A stretch of 6,652 bases of DNA from CAYWMP01 sp964459445 (GCA_964459445.1 CAYWMP010000245.1:1-6652), one strand, 5' to 3'. Shown: positions 1 through 5,765, numbered from the stretch's first letter. Notes: a model not told the origin generated them from the letters alone. A program made the numbers and translations.

Positions 1-396
1 GATCCCAGGGAAAGGGCGAATAACTGTGATGTGTTAATCCTTAATACCATAGGAGAGCTGGGTAGGGTCTATGGTATTGGGGAAATAAGCTTTGTAGGCG
101 GGAGTCTGGTCCCTATCGGCGGGCATAATCTCCTGGAACCGGCAAGTTTCGGCCAACCTGTCCTCTTCGGCCCCCACACCCACAATTTTGTCCTGATGTC
201 TCAGCTGCTCCTTGAAGCGGGCGGCGGCTTACGGATTACGGATGTTCAGGATCTTATTAAAACCATGACCGATCTTTTATCCGATCCGAAAAAACGACAT
301 CAAATGGGCCGAAGAGCGATGCGGTTTGTGGAGATGAACAGAGGGGCTTTGAACAGGGTTTTGGCCAACATCGACCAATATATGGGGAAGGCCTAG
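1..396 (+). CDS. waaA: 3-deoxy-D-manno-octulosonic acid (Kdo) transferase, C-terminal part (5' end outside window)
   Basis: The enzyme transfers Kdo from CMP-Kdo to lipid A precursor at the inner face of the cytoplasmic membrane, the first step of LPS inner core assembly. Frame 1 is open from the first base, so the gene starts upstream of the window; 131 residues are visible out of about 425 in E. coli WaaA. They form the end of the C-terminal GT-B (GT30) nucleotide-sugar domain. The diagnostic stretch is FVGGSLVPIGGHN (visible residues 31-43), followed by LEPASFGQPVLFGPHTHNF, which is nearly invariant in WaaA. A GTG at 31 could open a shorter frame but lies inside the conserved domain and is not a start. 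The gene ends in TAG and converges on a minus-strand gene, with 73 bases between the two stops and no clear terminator hairpin. Family assignment is very safe; the upstream operon partners cannot be seen. Confidence 0.95.
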   Translation, partial: DPRERANNCDVLILNTIGELGRVYGIGEISFVGGSLVPIGGHNLLEPASFGQPVLFGPHTHNFVLMSQLLLEAGGGLRITDVQDLIKTMTDLLSDPKKRHQMGRRAMRFVEMNRGALNRVLANIDQYMGKA

Positions 397-469
397 CCAA
401 TCATATTTAGAATTAGTTTCAACTTTGAATCACATCGCCCAATCGTGTTTTATCTCTATTAGTTCCCTC

Positions 470-895
470 TCAAAGCGCCGCAGTATAGGCAACCAGAATC
501 AGGACCGTTTTTATGGTCCAAAGTCCGGTACGGATCCAGTTGGTCTTGGTTAACTTCCTAATGAGAATGGGATCCTTCCCCTTGTTCAACTTCACGTGAA
601 GCGGGACCAGGATGCAAAACGTGGCAAGCCAAGTCAGGGCGATGATGCAAACACAGACCCATTGGACCCACGCTGCGTATGTAACGTTGGTGAAAGCCAA
701 ATACAGGCCGCATAGGAATTCGCCGAGCATTAGAGGAACAACCACCAAGGAAATAGCCATCACATGACGACGATGAAAGCGAGGAAACATGTCTTCGCCA
801 ACATAGCTAAAGCTCGGGTAGTGAACCAATTGGACAACCCAAATAACGCCCGTCATAGCGAAAGTCGTCAACAATTGAAGAAATTCCAAAACCAT
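470..895 (-). CDS. Conserved small integral membrane protein, four predicted helices, function unknown
   Basis: The 141-residue product is very hydrophobic, with predicted membrane helices at about residues 5-25, 46-68, 78-99 and 122-140. I recognise the pattern of a widespread uncharacterised family from memory: IWVVQLVHYPSF near the end of helix 1, a charged HRRH segment (41-44) before helix 2, PLMLGE inside helix 2, VPLHVKLNKGKDP after helix 3 and NWIRT (119-123) before helix 4. Histidines 25, 41, 44 and 100 all fall near helix ends, which could suit cofactor or metal binding, but that is speculation. The ATG has a good ribosome binding site, AAGGA with nine bases of spacing. It lies 47 bases after the class V aminotransferase gene on the same strand, so it is probably the last gene of that transcription unit. 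It ends in TGA, facing waaA. No enzymatic function can be assigned. Confidence 0.82.
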   Translation of the reverse strand: MVLEFLQLLTTFAMTGVIWVVQLVHYPSFSYVGEDMFPRFHRRHVMAISLVVVPLMLGEFLCGLYLAFTNVTYAAWVQWVCVCIIALTWLATFCILVPLHVKLNKGKDPILIRKLTKTNWIRTGLWTIKTVLILVAYTAAL

Positions 896-942
896 GTCCC
901 ATTATCCTTAAGCGTTGCCCCCGCGTTGGCAACCTATTCAAC

Positions 943-2127
943 CTAGAGGAAGCGCCTCAATGCTTCGCAAAACCGAACCACTTCCTCCTCGTTGTTGTAA
1001 TAATGCACCGAGGCCCTGAGAATACTGGATAGGGATCTGGATTCCATATCCAAGAGGGTGGAAGGCGCAACAGAAACCGAGATATTGATATTTTTCTCGT
1101 TCAATTGACGTTGGATGTCTGACGGATTTTTCCCTTCGACCGTAAATGAGACGATGCCGCATTGGATAGCGCCCAGATCATGGGTGGCAACGCCGGACAA
1201 ATCATTGAGTCTGATCCTGAGTCCTTTGGACACTTCGCATATCCGCTTCCATATGGGTGGCATACCCCAGCCAAGGGCATAGTCCACAGCCACGCCAAGG
1301 CCGACCTTCCCCGCATAGTTGGTTTCCCAATTCTCAAAGCGGCGTGCATCCGAACGGATTTCATATTCATCATCGGCAATCCAGGTGGCTGCATGGAGAT
1401 CGAGAAAGGGAGGTTCTAGCTCCTCGATAAGGTCGCGCCGAACGTAAAGAAACCCCGTCCCCCGAGGACCCCTCAAGTATTTCCTGCCCGTTGCGGAAAG
1501 CATATCGCAACCTATTTCTAGGACATTGACGGGCATATGTCCCACAGACTGGCAGGCATCCAGCAAATAGAGCACATTGGCTTCTCTTGCGATTTTTCCT
1601 ACTTCGGCGGCCGGGTTAACCAATCCGCCATTGGTGGGGATATGGGTGATAGCAATGAGCTTAACGCGATCATCGACCATATGCCTTAAGGCTTCAACAG
1701 AAAGCTGGCCCCGTTCATCGTTTGGAATGACTTCGATTTTTACGCCCGTTCTCTTTGAGATTTGGAGAAACGCCAAATAATTGCTGGCGTATTCGGCCAT
1801 GGAAGTGAGAATGCGATCACCGTGCTTAAAAGGGATGGCGTAAAAGGCCATATCCCAAGCTCGCGTTGCATTTTCGATGACAGCAATTTCTTCACGCCCG
1901 CAGCCAATAAGTGTTGATAGAGCATCATACACATGCTCGACCGCATCCTTGGCCCGGTCTGCCGCCTCATATCCGCCGATTTCAGCCTCCAGTTCCAGGT
2001 AACCGGTTACCGCATCCAGAACGACCCGAGGCACAAGGGCCGAGCCGGCGTTATTGAAATGCAGGACCTTGTCACACCCGGGGGTATCTCTTCGGGCCCT
2101 CTCCAGGTCAAAAGCTACGTGTTCCAT
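943..2127 (-). CDS. Class V aminotransferase-fold PLP enzyme (EgtE / isopenicillin-N-epimerase-like)
   Basis: This 394-residue cytosolic enzyme has the fold-type I PLP layout of class V aminotransferases. FNNAGSALVP (24-33) and EAEIGGYEAAD (47-57) open the protein and are typical of the branch holding hercynylcysteine sulfoxide lyase EgtE and isopenicillin-N epimerase-like proteins. HIPTNGG starts at His162. YLLDACQSVGH supplies Asp190, expected to pair with the PLP ring nitrogen, and Gln193. SATGRKYLRGPRGTGF supplies the Schiff-base lysine, Lys216. RASVHYYNNEEE gives Arg371, the expected carboxylate-binding arginine. The catalytic cysteine that cysteine desulfurases carry some 15 residues before this arginine is absent; the stretch reads VAPSTLLDM. 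A canonical NifS/IscS/SufS role is therefore unlikely, and a lyase, epimerase or aminotransferase reaction is more probable. No egtB or egtD is visible nearby. The ATG has GGAG with six bases of spacing. The gene follows the methyltransferase gene by 48 bases. Family is safe, substrate unknown. Confidence 0.92.
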   Translation of the reverse strand: MEHVAFDLERARRDTPGCDKVLHFNNAGSALVPRVVLDAVTGYLELEAEIGGYEAADRAKDAVEHVYDALSTLIGCGREEIAVIENATRAWDMAFYAIPFKHGDRILTSMAEYASNYLAFLQISKRTGVKIEVIPNDERGQLSVEALRHMVDDRVKLIAITHIPTNGGLVNPAAEVGKIAREANVLYLLDACQSVGHMPVNVLEIGCDMLSATGRKYLRGPRGTGFLYVRRDLIEELEPPFLDLHAATWIADDEYEIRSDARRFENWETNYAGKVGLGVAVDYALGWGMPPIWKRICEVSKGLRIRLNDLSGVATHDLGAIQCGIVSFTVEGKNPSDIQRQLNEKNINISVSVAPSTLLDMESRSLSSILRASVHYYNNEEEVVRFCEALRRFL

Positions 2128-2175
2128 GGCTAGCTCCGTTTTAGGTGCATTTACCTATCTTTACTCAATAACGGT

Positions 2176-3174
2176 CTAAATCGAGCGTTTTGAAATTGCC
2201 TCGTCGGAGTGATACAGCGAATCAAGAATTTCCCTACCGGTCTCCTTTTTGCTGACGATAACCATTTCGCCCAGGTTTTTAAGTGCCCTTAGAATGGGCC
2301 TGTAATAGGGATGCCAGGTGAAGAAATGGGAGAAAGAGGTATGCGATAACAGTATGTTGGAAACGGCTTCAAAATTCCCCTTTAAAAAACCATCGTCAAG
2401 TCGGTCCCCATTGCCTTTCTTGCAAAACATCATGATATTGCCGCCATCCGTTACTTCAGCGGCTGCCAAAATACTAAAACCCGCTTTCAAGGCCACTGCC
2501 TGCAGTGTTTTTAGGTCAAAACTGAATAGGTGACCAATATGCCATTTTTGCTGAGGAAAGGTTCGCCTGTAGGTCACATTTGGGACTTCGATTGCGAGCA
2601 GACCGCCATTCTTGAGATAACCACCTATTTTCTCGATGGCAGATACGGGATCCGGGAGATGCTCTAGGACATGAAATAGTGTCACGACATCAAAAGATGC
2701 CTGATATCCGTTAATTTCTTGAAAAACACCAATCTCAATATCATTGCCGAATTCCTCAATAGAGTAATTAGCGTACCCCTCATTGGCTTCTACACCCTTT
2801 GCGAGGAGCCCCCTTTGTTTCAAAAGATAGACGAATTCTCCACCCCCGGAACCGATGTCTAGAATTTGTTCATTGCCCTTAAGGTATTTATATAATCTTG
2901 AGAATCTCGACAAAGCGACTCTTCCGGCCCTCAAGATGTGTTTTTTCTTGGGTACGGCAATGCCTTTGTACTGTTTCCTGTATTCACTGGAATAAAACGC
3001 TTTGAGTTCATTTTCTTCCGGTCTGGGATCGACATATACCAGGCCCGATTTCAGGTTAATGATGGTCCTGAGCGGCTTCCCTCTGCGATCCTTCAAGGCA
3101 ATGATTTTTGACTCTGTTGATCTCGTTAAGCAACAGGGTCTCGAAGCCTCTATGTTGTCACCTATTTTTTGCAT
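2176..3174 (-). CDS. Class I SAM-dependent methyltransferase with degenerate N-terminal zinc-ribbon
   Basis: The 332-residue product has a Rossmann-type methyltransferase core. Motif I is ILDIGSGGGEF (104-114), the acidic end of strand 2 is GVEAN (127-131), and FHVLEHLPDP (167-176) is the motif typical of the Methyltransf_23 / UbiG-like group. GGLLAIEVPN (190-199) and FSFDLKTLQ follow. Before the core, LKSGLVYVDPRP (41-52) corresponds to the C-x2-C-GLVY-x-nPRP zinc-ribbon tail seen in many relatives, but here Asn40 and Ser43 stand where cysteines usually are. Only Cys14/Cys15 remain of the first pair. Such enzymes often methylate sugars or other small molecules; the substrate here is unknown. 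The ATG lies two bases after the TAG of the preceding hydrolase gene and has only a weak ribosome binding site (AAGTAGG region), so translational coupling is likely. The tail beyond residue 240 is less conserved to my eye. It ends in TAG. Confidence 0.9.
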   Translation of the reverse strand: MQKIGDNIEASRPCCLTRSTESKIIALKDRRGKPLRTIINLKSGLVYVDPRPEENELKAFYSSEYRKQYKGIAVPKKKHILRAGRVALSRFSRLYKYLKGNEQILDIGSGGGEFVYLLKQRGLLAKGVEANEGYANYSIEEFGNDIEIGVFQEINGYQASFDVVTLFHVLEHLPDPVSAIEKIGGYLKNGGLLAIEVPNVTYRRTFPQQKWHIGHLFSFDLKTLQAVALKAGFSILAAAEVTDGGNIMMFCKKGNGDRLDDGFLKGNFEAVSNILLSHTSFSHFFTWHPYYRPILRALKNLGEMVIVSKKETGREILDSLYHSDEAISKRSI

Positions 3175-3176
3175 GC

Positions 3177-3890
3177 CTACTTCAAATGAAAAACTTCTCC
3201 GATCGCCAGACCCTCGATCCGAGTATCTGTTTTGGCTTCCACCCTTTTTTTGAATACAAGGGGATCTGCCTTCAAACGATGCATTGGAATGACCACTTTG
3301 GGTTGGATGGCCTTGGTTGCCTTGACGGCTTCTGAGATATCCATCGTATAGGTCCCGCCGATGGGCAAAAGCGCCACATCCACAACCCCAAGCCTTTCCA
3401 TTTCCGGGATGAGATCCGTATCACCTGCATGATAGATGGTTTTTTCCTCGATAGTAATCAAATATCCAACACCGCCGCCTTTATAGTGGACCTTTTTGGT
3501 TGATTTCCCCTTTTCGGTGTTGTAGGCATCAACAGCCTTTATCTTAATGCCTCCAAAATCAATTTCTTCTCCGGGTTCGATCTCTTTAATATCCTCACTA
3601 ACCTTCATCAAACAGCGTTTTGGCCCGAACACCAGCGTGTTTTTTCGCTTGAGCCTGTTTAATGTGACATCCTTTACATGGTCCTTATGTGCATGCGTGA
3701 TGAGAATCAAATCACCTTTTTCAAGCTTTTCAGGCAATCCATCGATGGGATCCGGCCATTTGCTGAATTCGATCCTTTTGGGGTATTTGGAAAAATAGGT
3801 GCGCATGTAGGCCGGATCAATATATATGATCTTGTTTGCGGCCTTAATTTGGAACCATGCCGGTGGAAACCATTTTATGTCAATGGACAA
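3177..3890 (-). CDS. Metallo-beta-lactamase-fold metal-dependent hydrolase (UlaG / UPF0173-like), TTG start
   Basis: The 237-residue cytosolic protein belongs to the metallo-beta-lactamase superfamily, in the short single-domain group that includes the UlaG lactonase and UPF0173 hydrolases. THAHKDH (65-71) gives the H-x-H-x-D-H metal motif (His66, His68, Asp70, His71). YHAGDTD gives His154 and Asp157, and IPMHR gives His204, so a complete two-metal site is present. The N-terminal WFPPAWFQIK replaces the usual GHAS/GHAxF pattern of UPF0173 proteins, which marks a distinct subgroup. The start is TTG (3888-3890): no ATG or GTG occurs in frame between the upstream TGA at 3930-3932 and residue 29, and a strong GGGGAG (3899-3904) sits eight bases before the TTG. 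The stop is separated by two bases from the methyltransferase ATG. The natural substrate is unknown; phosphodiester or lactone hydrolysis would both fit the family. Confidence 0.92.
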   Translation of the reverse strand: MSIDIKWFPPAWFQIKAANKIIYIDPAYMRTYFSKYPKRIEFSKWPDPIDGLPEKLEKGDLILITHAHKDHVKDVTLNRLKRKNTLVFGPKRCLMKVSEDIKEIEPGEEIDFGGIKIKAVDAYNTEKGKSTKKVHYKGGGVGYLITIEEKTIYHAGDTDLIPEMERLGVVDVALLPIGGTYTMDISEAVKATKAIQPKVVIPMHRLKADPLVFKKRVEAKTDTRIEGLAIGEVFHLK

Positions 3891-3898
3891 ACGTTTTT

Positions 3899-3904
3899 CT
3901 CCCC
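3899..3904 (-). promoter_or_regulatory. Ribosome binding site deciding the TTG start of the hydrolase gene
   Basis: On the minus strand this reads GGGGAG, eight bases before the TTG at 3888-3890. It is the reason for placing the start at this rare codon. The next in-frame ATG lies inside the conserved domain (residue 29) and cannot be the start. Confidence 0.75.
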
Positions 3905-3932
3905 ATTCAAATAAAGCTTCAGGATGATCTCA

Positions 3933-4478
3933 TCAAAATGTCATGGCCAATTCATCCAGGGCTTTCCCGCTCAAGCGATATCCTATCCATTCTTCCCTGG
4001 AGCGTGCACCCAAGTTTTTATAGAACTGAATAGCGGGTTCATTCCAATCCAGAACTCCCCAGTCAAGGCGGCTGCAACCACGTTCTTGGGCAAGGCGCGC
4101 AAGGTAGGACAGGAGAATTTTACCTATTCCCTTGCCCCGGACTTCAGGTTTTATATAGAGGTCCTCCAGATATATTCCCGGAGTGCCAAGAAAACTTGAG
4201 AAATTATGGAAGAAGAGGGCAAACCCAACAGGCGCGTCCCGGTATTCGGCAATAATGACTTCAGCAATCTGCTTCCCACGAAACAGGGATTTCCGAAGGA
4301 TCTCTTCATCGGCAGTGACCTCTTGAGTCAGTTTTTCGTATTCCGCAAGCTCGAGGATTAATTCAAGGATAAGAGGAACATCCTCTTCCCTCGCCCATCG
4401 AAGAATCAAATCAGGCAGGTTGGTGGACACAAGTGATTTCATAATTACTCGTTCACGAGTTCCTTTCATTTTTGTCAT
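3933..4478 (-). CDS. GNAT-family N-acetyltransferase, spermidine/spermine (diamine) acetyltransferase type
   Basis: The product (181 residues from the first ATG) resembles SSAT-type GNAT enzymes, which move acetyl from acetyl-CoA to an amine. The domain begins at ILRWAREEDVPLI (25-37). AEYEKL (45-50) follows, then FFHNFSSFLGTPGIYLEDLYI (89-109), the SSAT hallmark. The acetyl-CoA loop is RGKGIG (114-119). DWGVLDWNEPAIQFYKNLGA (139-158) includes Tyr153, aligned with the proposed general acid Tyr140 of human SSAT. Bacterial members can act on polyamines, thialysine or other amines, so the substrate is not certain. The start is ambiguous: ATGs at 4476-4478, 4467-4469 and 4440-4442 are all in frame, and none has a conventional ribosome binding site. 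The last would give 169 residues, closer to the family's usual length, and would place two palindromes upstream of the gene. It is the first of five co-directional genes, 42 bases ahead of the hydrolase gene. Confidence 0.9.
   Translation of the reverse strand: MTKMKGTRERVIMKSLVSTNLPDLILRWAREEDVPLILELILELAEYEKLTQEVTADEEILRKSLFRGKQIAEVIIAEYRDAPVGFALFFHNFSSFLGTPGIYLEDLYIKPEVRGKGIGKILLSYLARLAQERGCSRLDWGVLDWNEPAIQFYKNLGARSREEWIGYRLSGKALDELAMTF
4447..4460. repeat. 14-base palindrome near the acetyltransferase start
   Basis: ACTCGT-TC-ACGAGT is a perfect 6-bp inverted repeat with a two-base centre. In RNA it would form a 5-bp stem with a TGAA tetraloop. It lies between AAAGGA (minus strand, 4466-4461) and the in-frame ATG at 4440-4442. 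It could be an operator, an mRNA stem-loop, or chance. Confidence 0.45.
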
Positions 4479-4483
4479 GACAA
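4472..4483. repeat. 12-base perfect palindrome over the first acetyltransferase ATG
   Basis: TTGTCATGACAA is a perfect dyad whose centre falls within the first possible ATG (4476-4478). Its centre is 24 bases from the centre of the palindrome at 4447-4460. Position and symmetry would suit a repressor site, but a dyad of this size can arise by chance. Confidence 0.4.
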
Positions 4484-4510
4484 TTTACAATATCATAATG
4501 GTAAGTAAAC

Positions 4511-4556
4511 AAAAAAAGAGGCGCTTGAAGGGACAATAGCACGGATGGGTTTCAAG
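4511..4556 (-). terminator. Weak candidate terminator after the upp operon
   Basis: Directly after the TGA of the membrane methyltransferase gene the minus strand has CTTGAA (4556-4551) and TTCAAG (4529-4524), a 6-bp stem around a 21-base loop, and then seven T residues (4517-4511). The large loop, AT-rich stem and six-base gap before the T run make this a poor match to an intrinsic terminator. It is nevertheless the only such signal between the two minus-strand gene groups. Confidence 0.35.
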
Positions 4557-5045
4557 TCAGATCCATCGTCTCACTTTTGCTTTGTATTTCCGGTAATCGT
4601 CACCGAACTTACCGGTCAGGTATTTCTCCTCAGGTTCTACAATACCCAAATTGAATACGAAAAACAGGACCGGCACCATAACGCCAATCCAAAGGGAGCA
4701 AGTCAACACTGCCAAACCGGACAGGAGAAGCAGAAGAGACAAGTACATGGGGTTTCTGGAAAAACGGAAGGGCCCCTCACTCACAATCGCGTTCGTTGGT
4801 TTAGATGGATCAATTGGAGTTTTATTCCGGCGCAGGACCACGAATGCACCGAGGGCGAAATATCCGGAAAACAAAAATAGGAAGCCGCCGATGATGATTC
4901 GCAGCATCCAGGGCCATCCAAGGGGCCGTGAAGGTAAAAGGAATTCAAGACAGGCGCCGATAATAAGACATGCGAAGAAGATCAAAGGTGGTGGGAAAAT
5001 CACGGAAGCCCTGTCTTTGTCCTCAGATTTCATAGATATTCCCAT
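4557..5045 (-). CDS. Isoprenylcysteine carboxyl methyltransferase / phospholipid methyltransferase-family membrane protein
   Basis: The 162-residue product is an integral membrane protein of the ICMT/PEMT-like superfamily. Predicted helices lie at about residues 18-37, 47-70, 102-116 and 117-135. The family signature follows: SEGPFRFSRNPMY (89-101) and then EPEEKYLTGKFGDDYRKYKAKVRRWI (137-162), which together form the SAM-binding C-terminal part. Bacterial members are mostly uncharacterised methyltransferases with lipid or other small substrates; none is assigned here. The frame is open far upstream into upp, but the first 79 residues of that longer reading are antiparallel to no known domain and overlap conserved upp sequence, so they are not coding. 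Starts at 5043-5045 (AGGGGA, eight bases away) and 5031-5033 (GGGA, six bases away) are both possible; I chose the former. It lies 37 bases after the upp stop, so the two are probably one operon, and a stem-loop covers its ribosome binding site. Confidence 0.87.
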   Translation of the reverse strand: MGISMKSEDKDRASVIFPPPLIFFACLIIGACLEFLLPSRPLGWPWMLRIIIGGFLFLFSGYFALGAFVVLRRNKTPIDPSKPTNAIVSEGPFRFSRNPMYLSLLLLLSGLAVLTCSLWIGVMVPVLFFVFNLGIVEPEEKYLTGKFGDDYRKYKAKVRRWI

Positions 5046-5052
5046 TTCAGGC

Positions 5053-5077
5053 GTCCCCTGTCGGTTTGCCAGGGGAC
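5053..5077 (-). promoter_or_regulatory. Intergenic stem-loop covering the ribosome binding site of the membrane methyltransferase gene
   Basis: On the minus strand GTCCCCTG (5077-5070) pairs perfectly with CAGGGGAC (5060-5053) around a nine-base loop, just after the upp stop codon. The AGGGGA that would serve the ATG at 5043-5045 is inside the downstream arm, so the folded RNA would hide it. No T run follows on this strand, so it is not an ordinary terminator. Control of translation, RNA processing or 3'-end protection of upp are the alternatives. Confidence 0.6.
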
Positions 5078-5082
5078 TTGTT

Positions 5083-5709
5083 TTAGCGAGTTCCGAAGAG
5101 TCTGTCTCCGGCGTCGCCCAATCCGGGCAGGATGTAATACATCTCATTGAGGCAATCATCCAATGCCGCACCCCACATTTCAACATCGGGATGAGCCTCT
5201 TCAAGGGCCTTGACTCCTTCAGGTGCGGCAACGATGCAGATAGCCTTGATATCCTTACATCCTTCCTCCTTAAGCATATCAATCGTCGCGATCATGGAGC
5301 CGCCGGTTGCAAGCATGGGATCAAGGATAACAGTGGTTCGTTGTTCCACATCATTGCAGAATTTCTGGTAGTATCTGACCGGTTTGGCAGTCTCTTCATT
5401 CCGGTATAACCCGACAATATTGACCCTGGCTGATGGAATCAAATCCAGAACACCCTGAAGCATACCAATGCCTGCCCTAAGAATGGGAGTTACGGCCACC
5501 TTTTTCCCAGACACTTTGCGGACCTTCACGGGGCCCGCCCAGCCCTGGACTTCATGCTCCTCCGTTTCCATGTGCCTGGTGGCTTCATAGGTCAAAAGAT
5601 TGGTCAACTCCCTGGCTACTAAGCGAAATTTCGTGGTGGAGCATTCCGAATTTCTGAGGACACCGAGTTTGTGTTGAATCAGAGGATGGTCGACATGGTG
5701 AAAAGTCAT
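5083..5709 (-). CDS. upp: Uracil phosphoribosyltransferase
   Basis: This cytosolic enzyme makes UMP from uracil and PRPP in pyrimidine salvage. The 208-residue length matches the family. The N-terminus reads HHVDHPLIQHKLGVLRN (4-20). The flexible-loop region VTPILRAGIGML (73-84) and GLYRNEETAKPVRYYQK (100-116) follow. The PRPP-binding loop is VILDPMLATGGS (127-138). The uracil-binding end is YILPGLGDAGDRLFGT (192-207). The start at 5707-5709 is preceded by AAAGGAG with nine bases of spacing. An upstream in-frame ATG at 5776-5778 would add 23 residues not found in the family and lacks a ribosome binding site. A strong promoter and long leader lie upstream, and the membrane methyltransferase gene follows by 37 bases. 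Nothing is missing from the active site. Assignment is very safe. Confidence 0.97.
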   Translation of the reverse strand: MTFHHVDHPLIQHKLGVLRNSECSTTKFRLVARELTNLLTYEATRHMETEEHEVQGWAGPVKVRKVSGKKVAVTPILRAGIGMLQGVLDLIPSARVNIVGLYRNEETAKPVRYYQKFCNDVEQRTTVILDPMLATGGSMIATIDMLKEEGCKDIKAICIVAAPEGVKALEEAHPDVEMWGAALDDCLNEMYYILPGLGDAGDRLFGTR

Positions 5710-5718
5710 AATTCTACT

Positions 5719-5725
5719 CTCCTTT
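5719..5725 (-). promoter_or_regulatory. Ribosome binding site of upp
   Basis: AAAGGAG on the minus strand, nine bases before the ATG at 5707-5709. It fixes the upp start at this ATG rather than the in-frame ATG 69 bases upstream. Confidence 0.8.
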
Positions 5726-5743
5726 CGCGTGGTTATCCCGTGT

Positions 5744-5765
5744 CCCGCAACGAGGTGGCTGCGGG
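5744..5765 (-). repeat. Leader stem-loop close to the upp ribosome binding site
   Basis: CCCGCA and TGCGGG form a perfect 6-bp GC-rich stem around a ten-base loop. The structure ends 18 bases before AAAGGAG, near enough to influence ribosome access if the RNA refolds. Confidence 0.5.

Noticed and set aside
397..469. Search for a terminator between the convergent waaA and membrane protein genes
   Set aside because: No inverted repeat with a T run could be found in the 73 bases.
1101..1970. Alternative-frame open frames within the PLP enzyme gene on both strands
   Set aside because: All lie within a region explained in full by the class V aminotransferase-fold protein.
5060..5090. The intergenic stem-loop read as a + strand terminator (stem followed by TTGTTTT)
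   Set aside because: There is no + strand gene upstream for it to terminate. The T-rich stretch is part of the upp 3' end read in reverse.
5046..5282. N-terminal extension of the membrane methyltransferase reading frame into upp
   Set aside because: It overlaps conserved upp coding sequence in another frame and adds no recognisable domain. Good ribosome binding sites precede the starts at 5045 and 5033 instead.
4651..5409. A 252-codon open frame on the + strand
   Set aside because: It runs antisense across both the membrane methyltransferase and upp, whose family motifs are clear. Its translation shows no domain and is rich in basic, low-complexity sequence typical of shadow frames.
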